NCBI GenBank assembly: GCA_943789105.1
Contig: CALSSW010000002.1
Location: forward strand, 164,950-228,949
Reading direction: 5' to 3'
DNA: 64,000 nucleotides
Source: an uncultured Ulvibacter sp.
Lineage (GTDB): Bacteria > Bacteroidota > Bacteroidia > Flavobacteriales > Flavobacteriaceae
Shown: piece after piece, positions 34,733-43,831 of the stretch
How the letters are laid out: every line of letters starts with the position of its first letter
Numbering within the stretch: position 1 is the first letter of the stretch
Notes under the pieces: generated by a model
The model's database searches: none
What the model was told of the DNA's origin: nothing
The model's input: the letters and a program-made list of their open reading frames with translations, nothing else
Translations under genes and position numbers: made by a program

Positions 34733-35647
34733 CTATAAATTCATGACTGCTTTTATTTCTTTGAGAAGTACATCACCCCCTTTTTGCAATACTTCTTTTG
34801 CAATAGCCTCGCCCGCCTTGGCTGCTAACTGTAGTGAAATAGTTTTTTCTATTGCTATTTTTTTAGTGCCATCAAGGGAGAGTAGGCATCCTTTAAATTG
34901 TATGGCATCACCCTCTATTTTTGCCAGCGCGCCTATTGGGGCAGTACACCCGCCTTCAAGGGTTCTTAAAAAATCCCGTTCTATTTGTGTGCATATTTGT
35001 GATGGGATGTCGTTTAGTTTTTGAGCTGCTTCTATGCAAAAAGGATCATTCTCTAACGCAACAACTGTCATTGCACCTTGCGCCGGGGCAGGGGTCATCC
35101 AGTCAAGGGGGGTATATCTTCTTGGTAATACATCGATACGCTCAAGCCCAGCTTTGGCAAAAATAGCACCTTGCCAAGAATTGTCTTGTAGTTTTTGTAA
35201 ACGGGTGTTTACATTACCGCGCAAATCTACCACTATGTGATTGGGGTATTTGTGTAACCACTGCGCTTTGCGACGTAAAGATCCTGTTGCAATTGTGCAG
35301 GGTTTTGAGTGGTCAATAGTTTCTTTGGTGGCCAAAACATCAAGGGTGCTTGCGCGCTTTAGAACGGCCGCTTGCACAATGCCATTTGGCAGGGCCGTAG
35401 GGACATCTTTTAATGAATGTACTGCAATGTCAACGGTATTGTTTAACATCGCAACATCTAGTGTTTTTGTAAAAATACCGGTGATGCCCAACTCATATAA
35501 AGGGGTATCTAGCTTTAAATCTCCCACAGATTTTACAGGCACAAGTTGTGTTTTATACCCCAAGGCCTGTAACTTGTCTTGAACAGTGTGTGCTTGCCAT
35601 AAAGCAAGTTGGCTATCTCTGGTGCCTATTCTAATTACTTTATTCAT
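34733..35647 (-). CDS. hemC: Hydroxymethylbilane synthase (porphobilinogen deaminase)
   Basis: This 304-aa protein has RIGTRDSQLALWQAHTVQ, DIAVHSLKDVPTALP, GSLRRKAQWLHKYP and DLRGNVNTRLQKL, plus FLRTLEGGCTAPIGALA, whose Cys holds the dipyrromethane cofactor. It joins four porphobilinogens into hydroxymethylbilane. Its start overlaps the end of hemA by 8 bp, so translation is likely coupled. Confidence 0.97.
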   Translation of the reverse strand: MNKVIRIGTRDSQLALWQAHTVQDKLQALGYKTQLVPVKSVGDLKLDTPLYELGITGIFTKTLDVAMLNNTVDIAVHSLKDVPTALPNGIVQAAVLKRASTLDVLATKETIDHSKPCTIATGSLRRKAQWLHKYPNHIVVDLRGNVNTRLQKLQDNSWQGAIFAKAGLERIDVLPRRYTPLDWMTPAPAQGAMTVVALENDPFCIEAAQKLNDIPSQICTQIERDFLRTLEGGCTAPIGALAKIEGDAIQFKGCLLSLDGTKKIAIEKTISLQLAAKAGEAIAKEVLQKGGDVLLKEIKAVMNL

Positions 35648-36914
35648 GATGCTCCAGGTTTAATTTAAAAATTTGCTCAATTAAACCTGCCGTTTCTGTG
35701 GGGTTGCTAGTGGTGTTTTTTAAGTGGTTGGCAACTTGAGTTGTTATTTTTTGGATGATCCTATCGCTAATGATTTCTGCCTGCTCTTGGTTAAAATCAG
35801 AAATTTTACGGCGTTGATTATCAATCTCGCCGATTTTTATTTCACTCAGTTTGTTTTTTAACGCTTTTATTGTTGGCGCAAAACTCCTGTGTTGCGCCCA
35901 AGTATCAAACTCTGCCTCTATTTCTTTTATGATGTTTTGGGCAAGAGGTATTTGTGATTGTCTATGGGCCAGGGTAGCGTCTGTCACCTTTGAAAGCTCA
36001 TCTAAGTGTATCAGTGTTACGTTAGGGTTTTGTGTAACGTTATTGGCTACATTTTTTGGAATAGATAGATCCAAAATTAAAAGTGGTTTTTTTAGGTATA
36101 ACAGTTCTTTGCTTATAGTGGGCTGCTGTGCTCCTGTAGCAACAATCATGATGTCGCTTTGGGCAATTTCGCTCTGAATATTAGCATAATCCTTTACAAC
36201 CAGATTAAATTTTCCAGCCATCACCTCTGCCTTGGTTTTGGTTCTGTTAATAAGGGTAATATGATCGTTTTTGGTGTGTTTTATAAGATTTTCACAGGTG
36301 TTACGGCCAATTTTTCCAATACCAAAAAGCAGTATATTTTTTTCGCTCACATAGGGTACTCTTGCCATAATGTACTGCACTGCAGCAAAACTCACAGAAG
36401 TTGCGCCAGTAGATATTTCGGTTTCATTTTTAATACGCTTACTGGCCTGTATGACGGCATTTCCAAGACGCTCCATGTAGGGATTTAACATGCTCATTTT
36501 TTTGGAGCGTTTAAGACTGTTACGTAGCTGGCTTATTATTTCAAAATCTCCTAATATTTGACTATCAAGCCCGGTGCCTACTTTAAAAAGATGGGATACC
36601 GCCTTATGGTCTTGGTGCACGTAGGCTACTTTTTCAAACTCTGAAATAGTTCCGGCAGTATGCTCACACAATAACATAACTAAGTCTTTTGCTCTTTGTG
36701 CAAAACCATAAAGCTCTGTTCTGTTACAAGTTGAAATAAGGGTAAGAGACCCTACACCTAATTGTTGGCTGGCAGTTAAAATGGCTTTTTGAGCATTTTC
36801 TGAAACACTAAAGCGCCCTCTTACTTCTGCATCAGCCTTTTTGTAATTAAGGCCAATGGCAAAGAATGTACCCTCAGAAGATGCACCATACGGGCTTTTA
36901 GCGTTGTTTTTCAT
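35640..36914 (-). CDS. hemA: Glutamyl-tRNA reductase
   Basis: The ATG at 36914 (MKNNAKS) replaces the TTG of the ORF track and gives 424 aa. It has FAIGLNYKKADAEVRGRFS, LISTCNRTELYGF (catalytic Cys), GLDSQILGDFEIISQL, the NADPH fold with ILLFGIGKIGRNTCENL and a C-terminal dimerisation helix. It reduces glutamyl-tRNA to glutamate-1-semialdehyde, the committed step of C5-pathway heme synthesis. It is the first gene of the operon; a divergent AraC-type gene shares the 200-bp upstream region. hemL is not in the window. Confidence 0.96.
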   Translation of the reverse strand: MKNNAKSPYGASSEGTFFAIGLNYKKADAEVRGRFSVSENAQKAILTASQQLGVGSLTLISTCNRTELYGFAQRAKDLVMLLCEHTAGTISEFEKVAYVHQDHKAVSHLFKVGTGLDSQILGDFEIISQLRNSLKRSKKMSMLNPYMERLGNAVIQASKRIKNETEISTGATSVSFAAVQYIMARVPYVSEKNILLFGIGKIGRNTCENLIKHTKNDHITLINRTKTKAEVMAGKFNLVVKDYANIQSEIAQSDIMIVATGAQQPTISKELLYLKKPLLILDLSIPKNVANNVTQNPNVTLIHLDELSKVTDATLAHRQSQIPLAQNIIKEIEAEFDTWAQHRSFAPTIKALKNKLSEIKIGEIDNQRRKISDFNQEQAEIISDRIIQKITTQVANHLKNTTSNPTETAGLIEQIFKLNLEHHE

Positions 36915-36956
36915 AGGCCACAAGTTGCTCTTGTATTAAAAAGAGAATCTGCAGAG

Positions 36957-36964
36957 CAAAAATA
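36957..36964 (-). promoter_or_regulatory. Predicted -7 element of the heme operon
   Basis: The plus-strand CAAAAATA is TATTTTTG on the minus strand, 42 bp before the hemA ATG. The nearest suitable TTG gives a 21-nt spacer. Confidence 0.5.
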
Positions 36965-36995
36965 GATGCAATGACAATCAAAAAACAACGCAAGA

Positions 36996-37016
36996 GGTAT
37001 CATTAATATCGATACC
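36996..37016. promoter_or_regulatory. Candidate operator between hemA and the AraC gene
   Basis: GGTATC-N9-GATACC is a perfect 6-bp inverted repeat centred about 90 bp before hemA and about 115 bp before the AraC start. It is the only clear dyad in this divergent region and could bind the AraC protein or another heme regulator. Confidence 0.4.
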
Positions 37017-37118
37017 CGTTATTTTAATGAGTTATTGCATAAAAAACCGCTGTAAGTCACTATATTGCTCCATATACACAAGAATGGCGCTTTGTTATTT
37101 ATATTAATTCTAAATAAA

Positions 37119-38027
37119 ATGAACCCACAAGACATCTCAAACCTATCAAAAAGTATCGCTCAAGGTATCTATAAAGAAACCATGATTGAGCCTGGGTTTT
37201 ATATTTTAAAGTTCAACAATGAAACACCTGATAATCAGCTATTTAAAAGAGATGTAAATGCAGATTTTATTCAATTTCATTTCTGCGTGAAAGGCTCAGG
37301 ATCTTTTGGTTTTAATAACGGAAATTACAGGTTACCCATTCAAGAGAGCGGCTCTTTACTTTTATACAATCCTCAAAGAGATTTGCCTATTGAAGTAATG
37401 GTGGCTCCAAATTCTTGGGTGATTTCTGTATTACTTCCAATCAAAAAATTTCATACCCTATTTTCTAACGAAACCAACTACATTCCCTTTTTAAGCGGAG
37501 AAAATAAAGAAAGGAAGTATTATAAAGATGCCCAAATTTCTCCCTCTATGGCCATAGTGCTTAACCAGCTGATGAACTACAACCTACACCGCTCTATAAA
37601 GTCCTTATATTTTAAAGGAAAAGCCTACGAGCTGTTGAGCCTTTATTTTAATAGGGAGGAAGATGTGGATGTTGAGCAGTGTCCCTTTTTAGCAGATGAG
37701 CTAAATGTTGTTAAAATTAAAAAAGCCAAACAAATTATGATTGCCCGCATGGCAGAACCCCCAACGCTTCAGGAGTTGGCAGATGAAATACAGCTTCCCA
37801 TTAATAAATTAAAAGAGGGGTTCAAGCAAATTTATGGAGATCCTGTATTTGCTTTTTTGTTTGATTATAAGATGGAAGTTGCCCGGCAACTATTGGCCTC
37901 GGGTTCTCATAATGTGAACGAAGTTGGTCTTAAAGTTGGTTACTCAACGGCAAGTCATTTTATTGCAGCCTTTAAGAAAAATTTTGGCACAACCCCAAAG
38001 AAATTTATTATCGCTCAGGGAGCATAG
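37119..38027 (+). CDS. AraC-family transcriptional regulator
   Basis: ATG 37119 (MNPQDISNL) is preferred to the TTG of the ORF track, giving 302 aa. An N-terminal cupin-like part (FYILKFNNETPDN, FHFCVKGSGSFGFNNGNYRLP) is followed by a C-terminal pair of helix-turn-helix units: MAEPPTLQELADEIQLPINKLKEGFKQIYG and NVNEVGLKVGYSTASHFIAAFKKNFGTTPKKFI. The ligand is unknown. Its divergence from hemA and its position just before hemH strongly suggest that it regulates heme synthesis, perhaps in response to iron or porphyrin; this is inference. Confidence 0.9.
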   Translation: MNPQDISNLSKSIAQGIYKETMIEPGFYILKFNNETPDNQLFKRDVNADFIQFHFCVKGSGSFGFNNGNYRLPIQESGSLLLYNPQRDLPIEVMVAPNSWVISVLLPIKKFHTLFSNETNYIPFLSGENKERKYYKDAQISPSMAIVLNQLMNYNLHRSIKSLYFKGKAYELLSLYFNREEDVDVEQCPFLADELNVVKIKKAKQIMIARMAEPPTLQELADEIQLPINKLKEGFKQIYGDPVFAFLFDYKMEVARQLLASGSHNVNEVGLKVGYSTASHFIAAFKKNFGTTPKKFIIAQGA

Positions 38028-38071
38028 GCCATAAAATGCCAGCACATATTATCTTATTATTATGTTAATCT

Positions 38072-38098
38072 ATATGGGCTACATTTAAGAACCCATAT
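38072..38098 (+). repeat. Inverted repeat between the AraC gene and hemH
   Basis: ATATGGG and CCCATAT are separated by 13 nt and followed by TTTTAAAG. It may be a weak terminator of the AraC gene or an upstream operator of hemH. Confidence 0.35.
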
Positions 38099-38106
38099 TT
38101 TAAAGT

Positions 38107-38114
38107 TATTTTTG
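38107..38114 (+). promoter_or_regulatory. Predicted -7 element of hemH
   Basis: TATTTTTG fits TAnnTTTG; a TTA lies at the ideal -33 spacing instead of TTG. The leader to ATG 38222 would be about 100 nt. Confidence 0.35.
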
Positions 38115-38221
38115 TGTAAAGTCAAAATATATAGGTGTTTGTAGCGGGTTTTTATTGCTACAGTATTAAAAAATTAAAACAATCTCTCGCGTTAGTCTTG
38201 AGAAGTTATTTAAGAAATTTT

Positions 38222-39262
38222 ATGAAAGGAGTTCTTTTAGTAAACCTAGGGTCGCCAGATAGTACAGATCCTAAAGACGTAAAAAAATATTTGGGTGAGT
38301 TCTTGATGGATGAGCGCGTTATTGACGTGCCTAAATGGGCAAGAACATTGCTTGTAAAAGGAATTGTTTTAAATACAAGACCTAAAAAATCTGCAGCGGC
38401 CTATGCGAAAATTTGGTGGGAGGAAGGTTCTCCCCTCATTGTGCTTTCTGAGCGCTTGCAAAAAAAGGTCCAAGAAAAGGTTTCTATCCCCGTTGCCCTT
38501 GCGATGCGTTACGGCTCAATGACCCTTAAAAAAGGATTACAAGAACTCGTTGATAAAGGGTGTACAGAAATTAAAACCATTCCGCTTTATCCTCAATTTG
38601 CGATGGCCACCACAGAGACCATTGATGTAAAAGTTGATGAGTTGGTTGCCGCCTATTTTCCAAAGGTAACCATTACGCGCACCACTGCTTTTTATCATAA
38701 ACAAGACTACATTAAAGTACTTGCAGAAAGTATTGGAGAAAAGCTCAAAACCATAAATTACGAGCATTTATTGTTTAGCTACCACGGAGTTCCAGAGCGT
38801 CACATAAGAAAAAGTGACATCACCAGCGGAGCCTGTAAAATGGACGGTAAATGTTGCTTTAAAAAAGGCTCCAAGCAACATGAGTTTTGTTACAGGCATC
38901 AATGTGAAATTACGACTGTTAATGTCGCAAAACACTTAAAACTAGAACGCGGCACCTATTCTACCACCTTTCAGTCTCGTCTTGGCTTTGACCCCTGGCT
39001 ACAACCCTATACCGACAGAACAATAGAGCGTATGGGTAAAGAGGGGCTTAAAAAAATGGCGGTAGTTACCCCAGCCTTTGTGAGTGACTGTCTAGAAACA
39101 CTAGAAGAAATAGCCATGGAAGGAGAAGAGATTTTTCACGAAGTTGGTGGAAAAGAATTTAACACTATACCGTGCTTAAATGATAGAGACTCTTTTGCGC
39201 AATTGTTGGCCAATTGGGTTGAAGATTGGCAAACAGTAAACATAGATACCGCGATTGCATAA
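38222..39262 (+). CDS. hemH: Ferrochelatase
   Basis: ATG 38222 (MKGVLLVNLGSPDS) gives 346 aa; the 29 extra residues of the GTG start in the ORF track do not fit the family. It has LVNLGSPDSTDPKDVKKYL, LFSYHGVPERHIRKSD (metal-inserting His) and TTFQSRLGFDPWLQPYTD, then FVSDCLETLEEIAMEG. It inserts ferrous iron into a porphyrin. A Cys-rich segment (SGACKMDGKCCFKKGS) before the second half is notable; similar segments occur in some bacterial ferrochelatases. Confidence 0.95.
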   Translation: MKGVLLVNLGSPDSTDPKDVKKYLGEFLMDERVIDVPKWARTLLVKGIVLNTRPKKSAAAYAKIWWEEGSPLIVLSERLQKKVQEKVSIPVALAMRYGSMTLKKGLQELVDKGCTEIKTIPLYPQFAMATTETIDVKVDELVAAYFPKVTITRTTAFYHKQDYIKVLAESIGEKLKTINYEHLLFSYHGVPERHIRKSDITSGACKMDGKCCFKKGSKQHEFCYRHQCEITTVNVAKHLKLERGTYSTTFQSRLGFDPWLQPYTDRTIERMGKEGLKKMAVVTPAFVSDCLETLEEIAMEGEEIFHEVGGKEFNTIPCLNDRDSFAQLLANWVEDWQTVNIDTAIA

Positions 39263-39284
39263 ATTCTCCCTAAAGAGAAAAACC

Positions 39285-40658
39285 TTGAAAAAAAATTCAG
39301 ATTCATTAGGGACTCAACCTATTAGCAGCCTGCTAATAAAGCAAGCAGTTCCTGCCTCTATTGGTATATTAGTCATGTCATTGAACATGATTGTAGATAC
39401 CATCTTTGTAGGACGTTGGATTGGCCCATTGGCAATTTCTGCCATTACCGTTGTTATCCCGATCACTTTTTTTATAGCGGCACTGGGTCTTGCCATTGGT
39501 ATAGGTGGAAGTTCTGTTTTGTCCCGTGCACTGGGTGCTGGGCAACAAACCAAGGCGCTTCGTGTATTTGGAAACATGAGTACCTTGACCTTTTTGTCTT
39601 CCGGGCTACTAGCGGTGCTGGGGCTGCTTTTCCAGGATACCCTCATTAACTTCTTTGGCGCAGATGATAGCTTTAGAGACTTGGCATTAACCTATTACCG
39701 TATTGTGTTGTATGGTATTGTGATGCTAGCCATGTGCATGATGGGTAATAGCGTGATACGTGCAGAGGGCAAACCAAAATTTGCGATGTATGCCATGATG
39801 CTTCCTGCGGTAGGAAACATAGGTATGGATTATCTTTTAATTAATGTCTTGGGTATGGGCATGGAAGGAGCTGCCTGGGCCACTTTTATTAGTTATGGTA
39901 TTTGCTTTAGCTTTATTGTGTGGTTTTTTGTCTTTAAAAGTGAGCTTCGTCTCACTCTACAAAGTTTTTTATTAAACAATACAATTGTAAAAGAAATTAG
40001 CGGTCTTAGTTTTGTCACCCTAGCCAGACAAGGGGTGATTGCAGTGTTAACTATTTTAATAAACAACATACTCATTAGAGTGGGAGATGCTATTGATGTG
40101 GCTAGTTATGGTATTATAAGTAGGGCACTGATGTTTGCGCTGTTTCCTGTTATTGGCGTTAATCAAGGTTTTATGCCTATTGCGGGCTATAATTATGGCG
40201 CTAAAAAATTGCAAAGGGTTCGTGAGGCCATTAACATCTCTATTAAATATTCAGGGATATTGGCGCTGCTTATTTTTACCCTTATCATGCTTTTTGCAGA
40301 ATCTTTTGTAGGTGTTTTTATTAGCGACAAAGCCATAGAAGCCAATAATATTAGAGACAACATAGCCCTTTTAGAAAGAACACCTAATGCACTGCGCTGG
40401 GTGTTTGCAGCCACGCCTGTTATTGTAGTACAGCTCATAGGGTGCTCTTATTTTCAAGCCATAGGGAAGGTAACACCGGCATTACTTCTAAGTTTAACAA
40501 AGCAAGGATTTTTCTTAATCCCCTTAATTTTAATACTGCCAACCTATTTTGGCGTTTGGGGTGTTTGGGTTTCATTCCCTATAGCAGATGTTTGTTCTAC
40601 ACTGGTAACGGGCTATTTTTTAAGGCGCGCCATCAAACACGATTTGTCACAAACATAG
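39285..40658 (+). CDS. MATE-family efflux transporter
   Basis: This is a multidrug/Na+ or H+ antiporter of the MatE fold with about 12 membrane helices. PISSLLIKQAVPASIGILVMSLNMIVDTIFVG opens it, and GIGGSSVLSRALGAG and GVNQGFMPIAGYNYGAKK are typical. There is no ATG before the first helix; I prefer TTG 39285 (MKKNSDSL, 457 aa) over TTG 39255 in the ORF track, which overlaps hemH. The substrate is unknown. It follows hemH closely and may be co-transcribed. Confidence 0.9.
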   Translation: MKKNSDSLGTQPISSLLIKQAVPASIGILVMSLNMIVDTIFVGRWIGPLAISAITVVIPITFFIAALGLAIGIGGSSVLSRALGAGQQTKALRVFGNMSTLTFLSSGLLAVLGLLFQDTLINFFGADDSFRDLALTYYRIVLYGIVMLAMCMMGNSVIRAEGKPKFAMYAMMLPAVGNIGMDYLLINVLGMGMEGAAWATFISYGICFSFIVWFFVFKSELRLTLQSFLLNNTIVKEISGLSFVTLARQGVIAVLTILINNILIRVGDAIDVASYGIISRALMFALFPVIGVNQGFMPIAGYNYGAKKLQRVREAINISIKYSGILALLIFTLIMLFAESFVGVFISDKAIEANNIRDNIALLERTPNALRWVFAATPVIVVQLIGCSYFQAIGKVTPALLLSLTKQGFFLIPLILILPTYFGVWGVWVSFPIADVCSTLVTGYFLRRAIKHDLSQT

Positions 40659-40694
40659 TTTTTTTAGGTATCTTTAGTTTCCAAAAAATAAGTT

Positions 40695-43600
40695 ATGAAA
40701 GCAATTAAAACAACTTTACTGCTTATTGCAGTTTCTTTTTTTAGCCTCCACAATCAACCCCTAGTAGCCCAAGAGTATGACCAGGCACTTTATGACGCTT
40801 TAGAGTATCGTCTTGTTGGCCCTTTTAGAGGCGGGAGAAGCGCTGCTGTAACAGGCGTGCCAGGCAAACCAAATTTATACTATTTTGGCGCCGCAGGTGG
40901 CGGTGTTTGGGAAACCAAAAACGGGGGAAGAAGTTGGAAAAATATTAGCGACGGCTTTTTTGGAGGCTCTATTGGAGCCATAGAAGTTGCCCAAAGTGAT
41001 GCCAATGTAATTTATGTAGGTGGCGGCGAGAAGACCGTGCGTGGTAATGTGTCTTCGGGCTACGGTATTTGGAAGTCAGAGAATGCAGGAAAAACCTGGG
41101 CACAAGCGGGTCTTAAAGATTCACGTCATGTGCCAAGAATAGTAGTACACCCCACAGATTATAATACGGTGTATGCAGCCGTTATGGGAAATATCTACAA
41201 GCCAACTCAAGAGCGTGGTGTTTATAAAAGCACAGACGGAGGCAGCACTTGGCGTAATACTTTATTTGCCAATGAAAATGCAGGAGCGGTAGATTTAATT
41301 ATGGATCCAAACAATCCAAGAATTTTATACGCCTCTACCTGGAATGTAAAAAGAACTCCTTACAGCCTTAGTAGTGGTGGTGATGGTTCTGCTCTTTGGA
41401 AAAGTGAAGACAGCGGTGAGACTTGGAAAGAAATCTCAACCCACCAGGGCTTTGCAGAGGGTACCCTAGGAATTATTGGCGTAACGGTGTCTCCAGCAAA
41501 TAGCCAGCGCGTTTGGGCTATTGTAGAAAACGAAAAACAAGGCGGCGTTTATAGAAGTGATGACGGAGGAGATTCTTGGACTAAAATTAATGACGAGCGT
41601 AAATTACGCCAACGTGCATGGTATTATACCCGTATTTATGCAGATCCTAAAGACCAGGATATTATGTATGTTTTAAACGTTAGATACCATAAAAGCACTG
41701 ACGGCGGAAAAACCTACAGCACCTATAACGCACCTCATGGAGATCACCACGATTTGTGGATAGCCCCAGAGGATCCTAACAGAATGATCATTGGAGATGA
41801 TGGTGGCGCACAAATAACCTATGATGGCGCCCAGACCTGGAGCACGTATTACAACCAACCCACCTCACAATTTTATAGGGTAACCACAGACAATGCATTT
41901 CCTTACAGGATATATGCCGCCCAACAAGACAATAGCACCATACGTATTGCACACCGCACAGAAGGCCGTAGTATTGGAGAAGACAACTGGGAAGCCACCG
42001 CAGGTGGAGAAAGCGCACATATTGCGGTAGACCCACTGAACAATGATATTGTTTATGGCGGAAGTTATGATGGTTTTTTAACGCGGTATAACCATCAAAA
42101 AAACACGGTACGCAGCATTAGTGTTTGGCCAGATAACCCAATGGGGCACGGTGTTGAGGACATGAAGTATAGATTTCAATGGAATTTTCCTATTTTCTTT
42201 TCTCCTCATAACCCAAAGAAATTATACACCGCGTCCAACCACCTGCACGCAACAACCAATCAGGGAGAAAGCTGGGATTTGTTAAGCCCAGATTTAACAA
42301 GAAACGACCCAGAGAAACAGAAATCTTCTGGGGGGCCTATTACCCAAGACAACACCTCTGTAGAGTATTACTGCACCATTTTTGCAGCAGCAGAGAGCCC
42401 CTTAACACAAGGACTGCTCTGGACTGGAAGTGATGATGGGCTTATCCATGTCTCTAAAAATGGCGGTAAAGACTGGAGCAATGTAACTCCTAAAGGCATG
42501 CCAGAGTGGATGATGATAAACAGCATTGAACCTTCTGTCTTTGACCCAGCAACGTGCTATGTGGCAGCAACCAAATACAAGACGGGAGATTTTAACCCCT
42601 ATTTATATAAAACCACAGATTATGGGGCCTCTTGGGAAAAAATCACAAAAGGGATTAACAAAGAGCACTTTACAAGAGTGGTAAGAGAAGACCCAAATCA
42701 AAAAGGACTCTTGTATGCCGGTACAGAAACGGGCATGTATGTTTCTTTTAATGATGGAGATTCTTGGCAAGAATTTCAACTCAACTTACCCATTGTTCCT
42801 ATCACGGACATAACTATCAAAGACGGAAATTTAATAGTGGCTACCCAAGGGAGAAGCCTCTGGATTGTAGATGATTTAAGCGTGCTGCACCAACTGGCCA
42901 ATGCAAAAAATAAGGGCACGTATTTATTTACCCCAAAAGACACCTATAGAATGGGTGGAGGCTCAAGGGCAGGGTCTTTGACAGAGGGAGCCAACCACCC
43001 AAGCGGGGTGATGACCTATTTTAACCTTGCAAATACTGAAGATAAGAAAGTAACATTGAGTTATTTATCTATGGCAAATGATACTATTAAAAAGTTTAGC
43101 ACTAGTCCAGATAAAATTAAAAATATTGACGCCCTTAGCGTCTCTGGGGGCGCTAATTACCACACTTGGAATATGCGCGGAAAAGGAGCAAAACGACTTC
43201 CCGGCATGATTTTATGGTGGGCAAGCACCAGTGCGCCACAAGCAGTGCCAGGCACCTACAAAGTAGTTCTTGAGGTGACTGGGCAAGATCCGCAAATAAA
43301 AACGTTTACAGTGTTGGCCGATAAAAATGCAGAGACAGATATAGCAGGTATGCAAAAGCAATTTGATTTTATCACAGATGTAAATACTACCGTAGACAGC
43401 GCCCACAGGTCTATAGAGAAAATACGCGCTATTAATGCCCAACTAAAGGCCTTTAAAAAACAACACAAAAGCAATAAGGCCGTACAAGCGCTTGTTGAAA
43501 AAGCAGACAGTTTAAGCCAGCAGTTTAGTGACATAGAAAAAGCCTTGTACCAAACCCAAAATAAAAGTGGGCAAGATCCTTTAAACTTTCCTATTAGGCT

Positions 43601-43805
43601 AACCAACAAACTAGCGCATTTAAACAGCTTGGTAGGAATGGATGATTTTCCGCCCACCACCCAGGATATTGCCGTTAAAGATGCATTAACTGCTGCCATA
43701 CTTACAGAGCTAGGTAAGCTAGATGCGCTTATTGCTGGAGAAATAAAAACTTTTAATGCTGCCTTTAACAAAAACCAACTTAATTATTTATTCATAGAAG
43801 AATAA
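40695..43805 (+). CDS. Secreted VPS10/BNR-repeat (glycosyl hydrolase-like) protein
   Basis: This 1036-aa protein has a Sec signal (LLLIAVSFFSLHNQPLVAQ, cleaved near 25). The N-terminal two-thirds is a beta-propeller of BNR/sortilin-type repeats, visible as repeated W-K/S-x-D-G-G-x-T/S-W units (NGGRSWKNI, NAGKTWAQAG, TDGGSTWRNT, DSGETWKEI, DGGDSWTKI). The C-terminal third is partly helical, with VDSAHRSIEKIRAINAQLKAFKK. It is extracellular or periplasmic. Catalytic activity is unproven; the name glycosyl hydrolase is inherited from the repeat. No T9SS C-terminal domain is evident. Confidence 0.85.
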   Translation: MKAIKTTLLLIAVSFFSLHNQPLVAQEYDQALYDALEYRLVGPFRGGRSAAVTGVPGKPNLYYFGAAGGGVWETKNGGRSWKNISDGFFGGSIGAIEVAQSDANVIYVGGGEKTVRGNVSSGYGIWKSENAGKTWAQAGLKDSRHVPRIVVHPTDYNTVYAAVMGNIYKPTQERGVYKSTDGGSTWRNTLFANENAGAVDLIMDPNNPRILYASTWNVKRTPYSLSSGGDGSALWKSEDSGETWKEISTHQGFAEGTLGIIGVTVSPANSQRVWAIVENEKQGGVYRSDDGGDSWTKINDERKLRQRAWYYTRIYADPKDQDIMYVLNVRYHKSTDGGKTYSTYNAPHGDHHDLWIAPEDPNRMIIGDDGGAQITYDGAQTWSTYYNQPTSQFYRVTTDNAFPYRIYAAQQDNSTIRIAHRTEGRSIGEDNWEATAGGESAHIAVDPLNNDIVYGGSYDGFLTRYNHQKNTVRSISVWPDNPMGHGVEDMKYRFQWNFPIFFSPHNPKKLYTASNHLHATTNQGESWDLLSPDLTRNDPEKQKSSGGPITQDNTSVEYYCTIFAAAESPLTQGLLWTGSDDGLIHVSKNGGKDWSNVTPKGMPEWMMINSIEPSVFDPATCYVAATKYKTGDFNPYLYKTTDYGASWEKITKGINKEHFTRVVREDPNQKGLLYAGTETGMYVSFNDGDSWQEFQLNLPIVPITDITIKDGNLIVATQGRSLWIVDDLSVLHQLANAKNKGTYLFTPKDTYRMGGGSRAGSLTEGANHPSGVMTYFNLANTEDKKVTLSYLSMANDTIKKFSTSPDKIKNIDALSVSGGANYHTWNMRGKGAKRLPGMILWWASTSAPQAVPGTYKVVLEVTGQDPQIKTFTVLADKNAETDIAGMQKQFDFITDVNTTVDSAHRSIEKIRAINAQLKAFKKQHKSNKAVQALVEKADSLSQQFSDIEKALYQTQNKSGQDPLNFPIRLTNKLAHLNSLVGMDDFPPTTQDIAVKDALTAAILTELGKLDALIAGEIKTFNAAFNKNQLNYLFIEE

Positions 43806-43819
43806 TCAACCGCTTCCCT

Positions 43820-43827
43820 TAGCTTTG
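43820..43827 (+). promoter_or_regulatory. Possible -7 element of hemJ, close to its ATG
   Basis: TAGCTTTG (TAnnTTTG) ends 4 nt before ATG 43832, so the mRNA could be leaderless. No TTG lies at the 19-nt spacing, so support is weaker than for the ABC ATPase gene. Confidence 0.35.
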
Positions 43828-43831
43828 TATC

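Noticed and set aside
39255-39284. TTG start of the MATE gene in the ORF track
   Set aside because: It overlaps hemH and adds ten residues with no family support; TTG 39285 lies just before the conserved N-terminus. Neither is certain.
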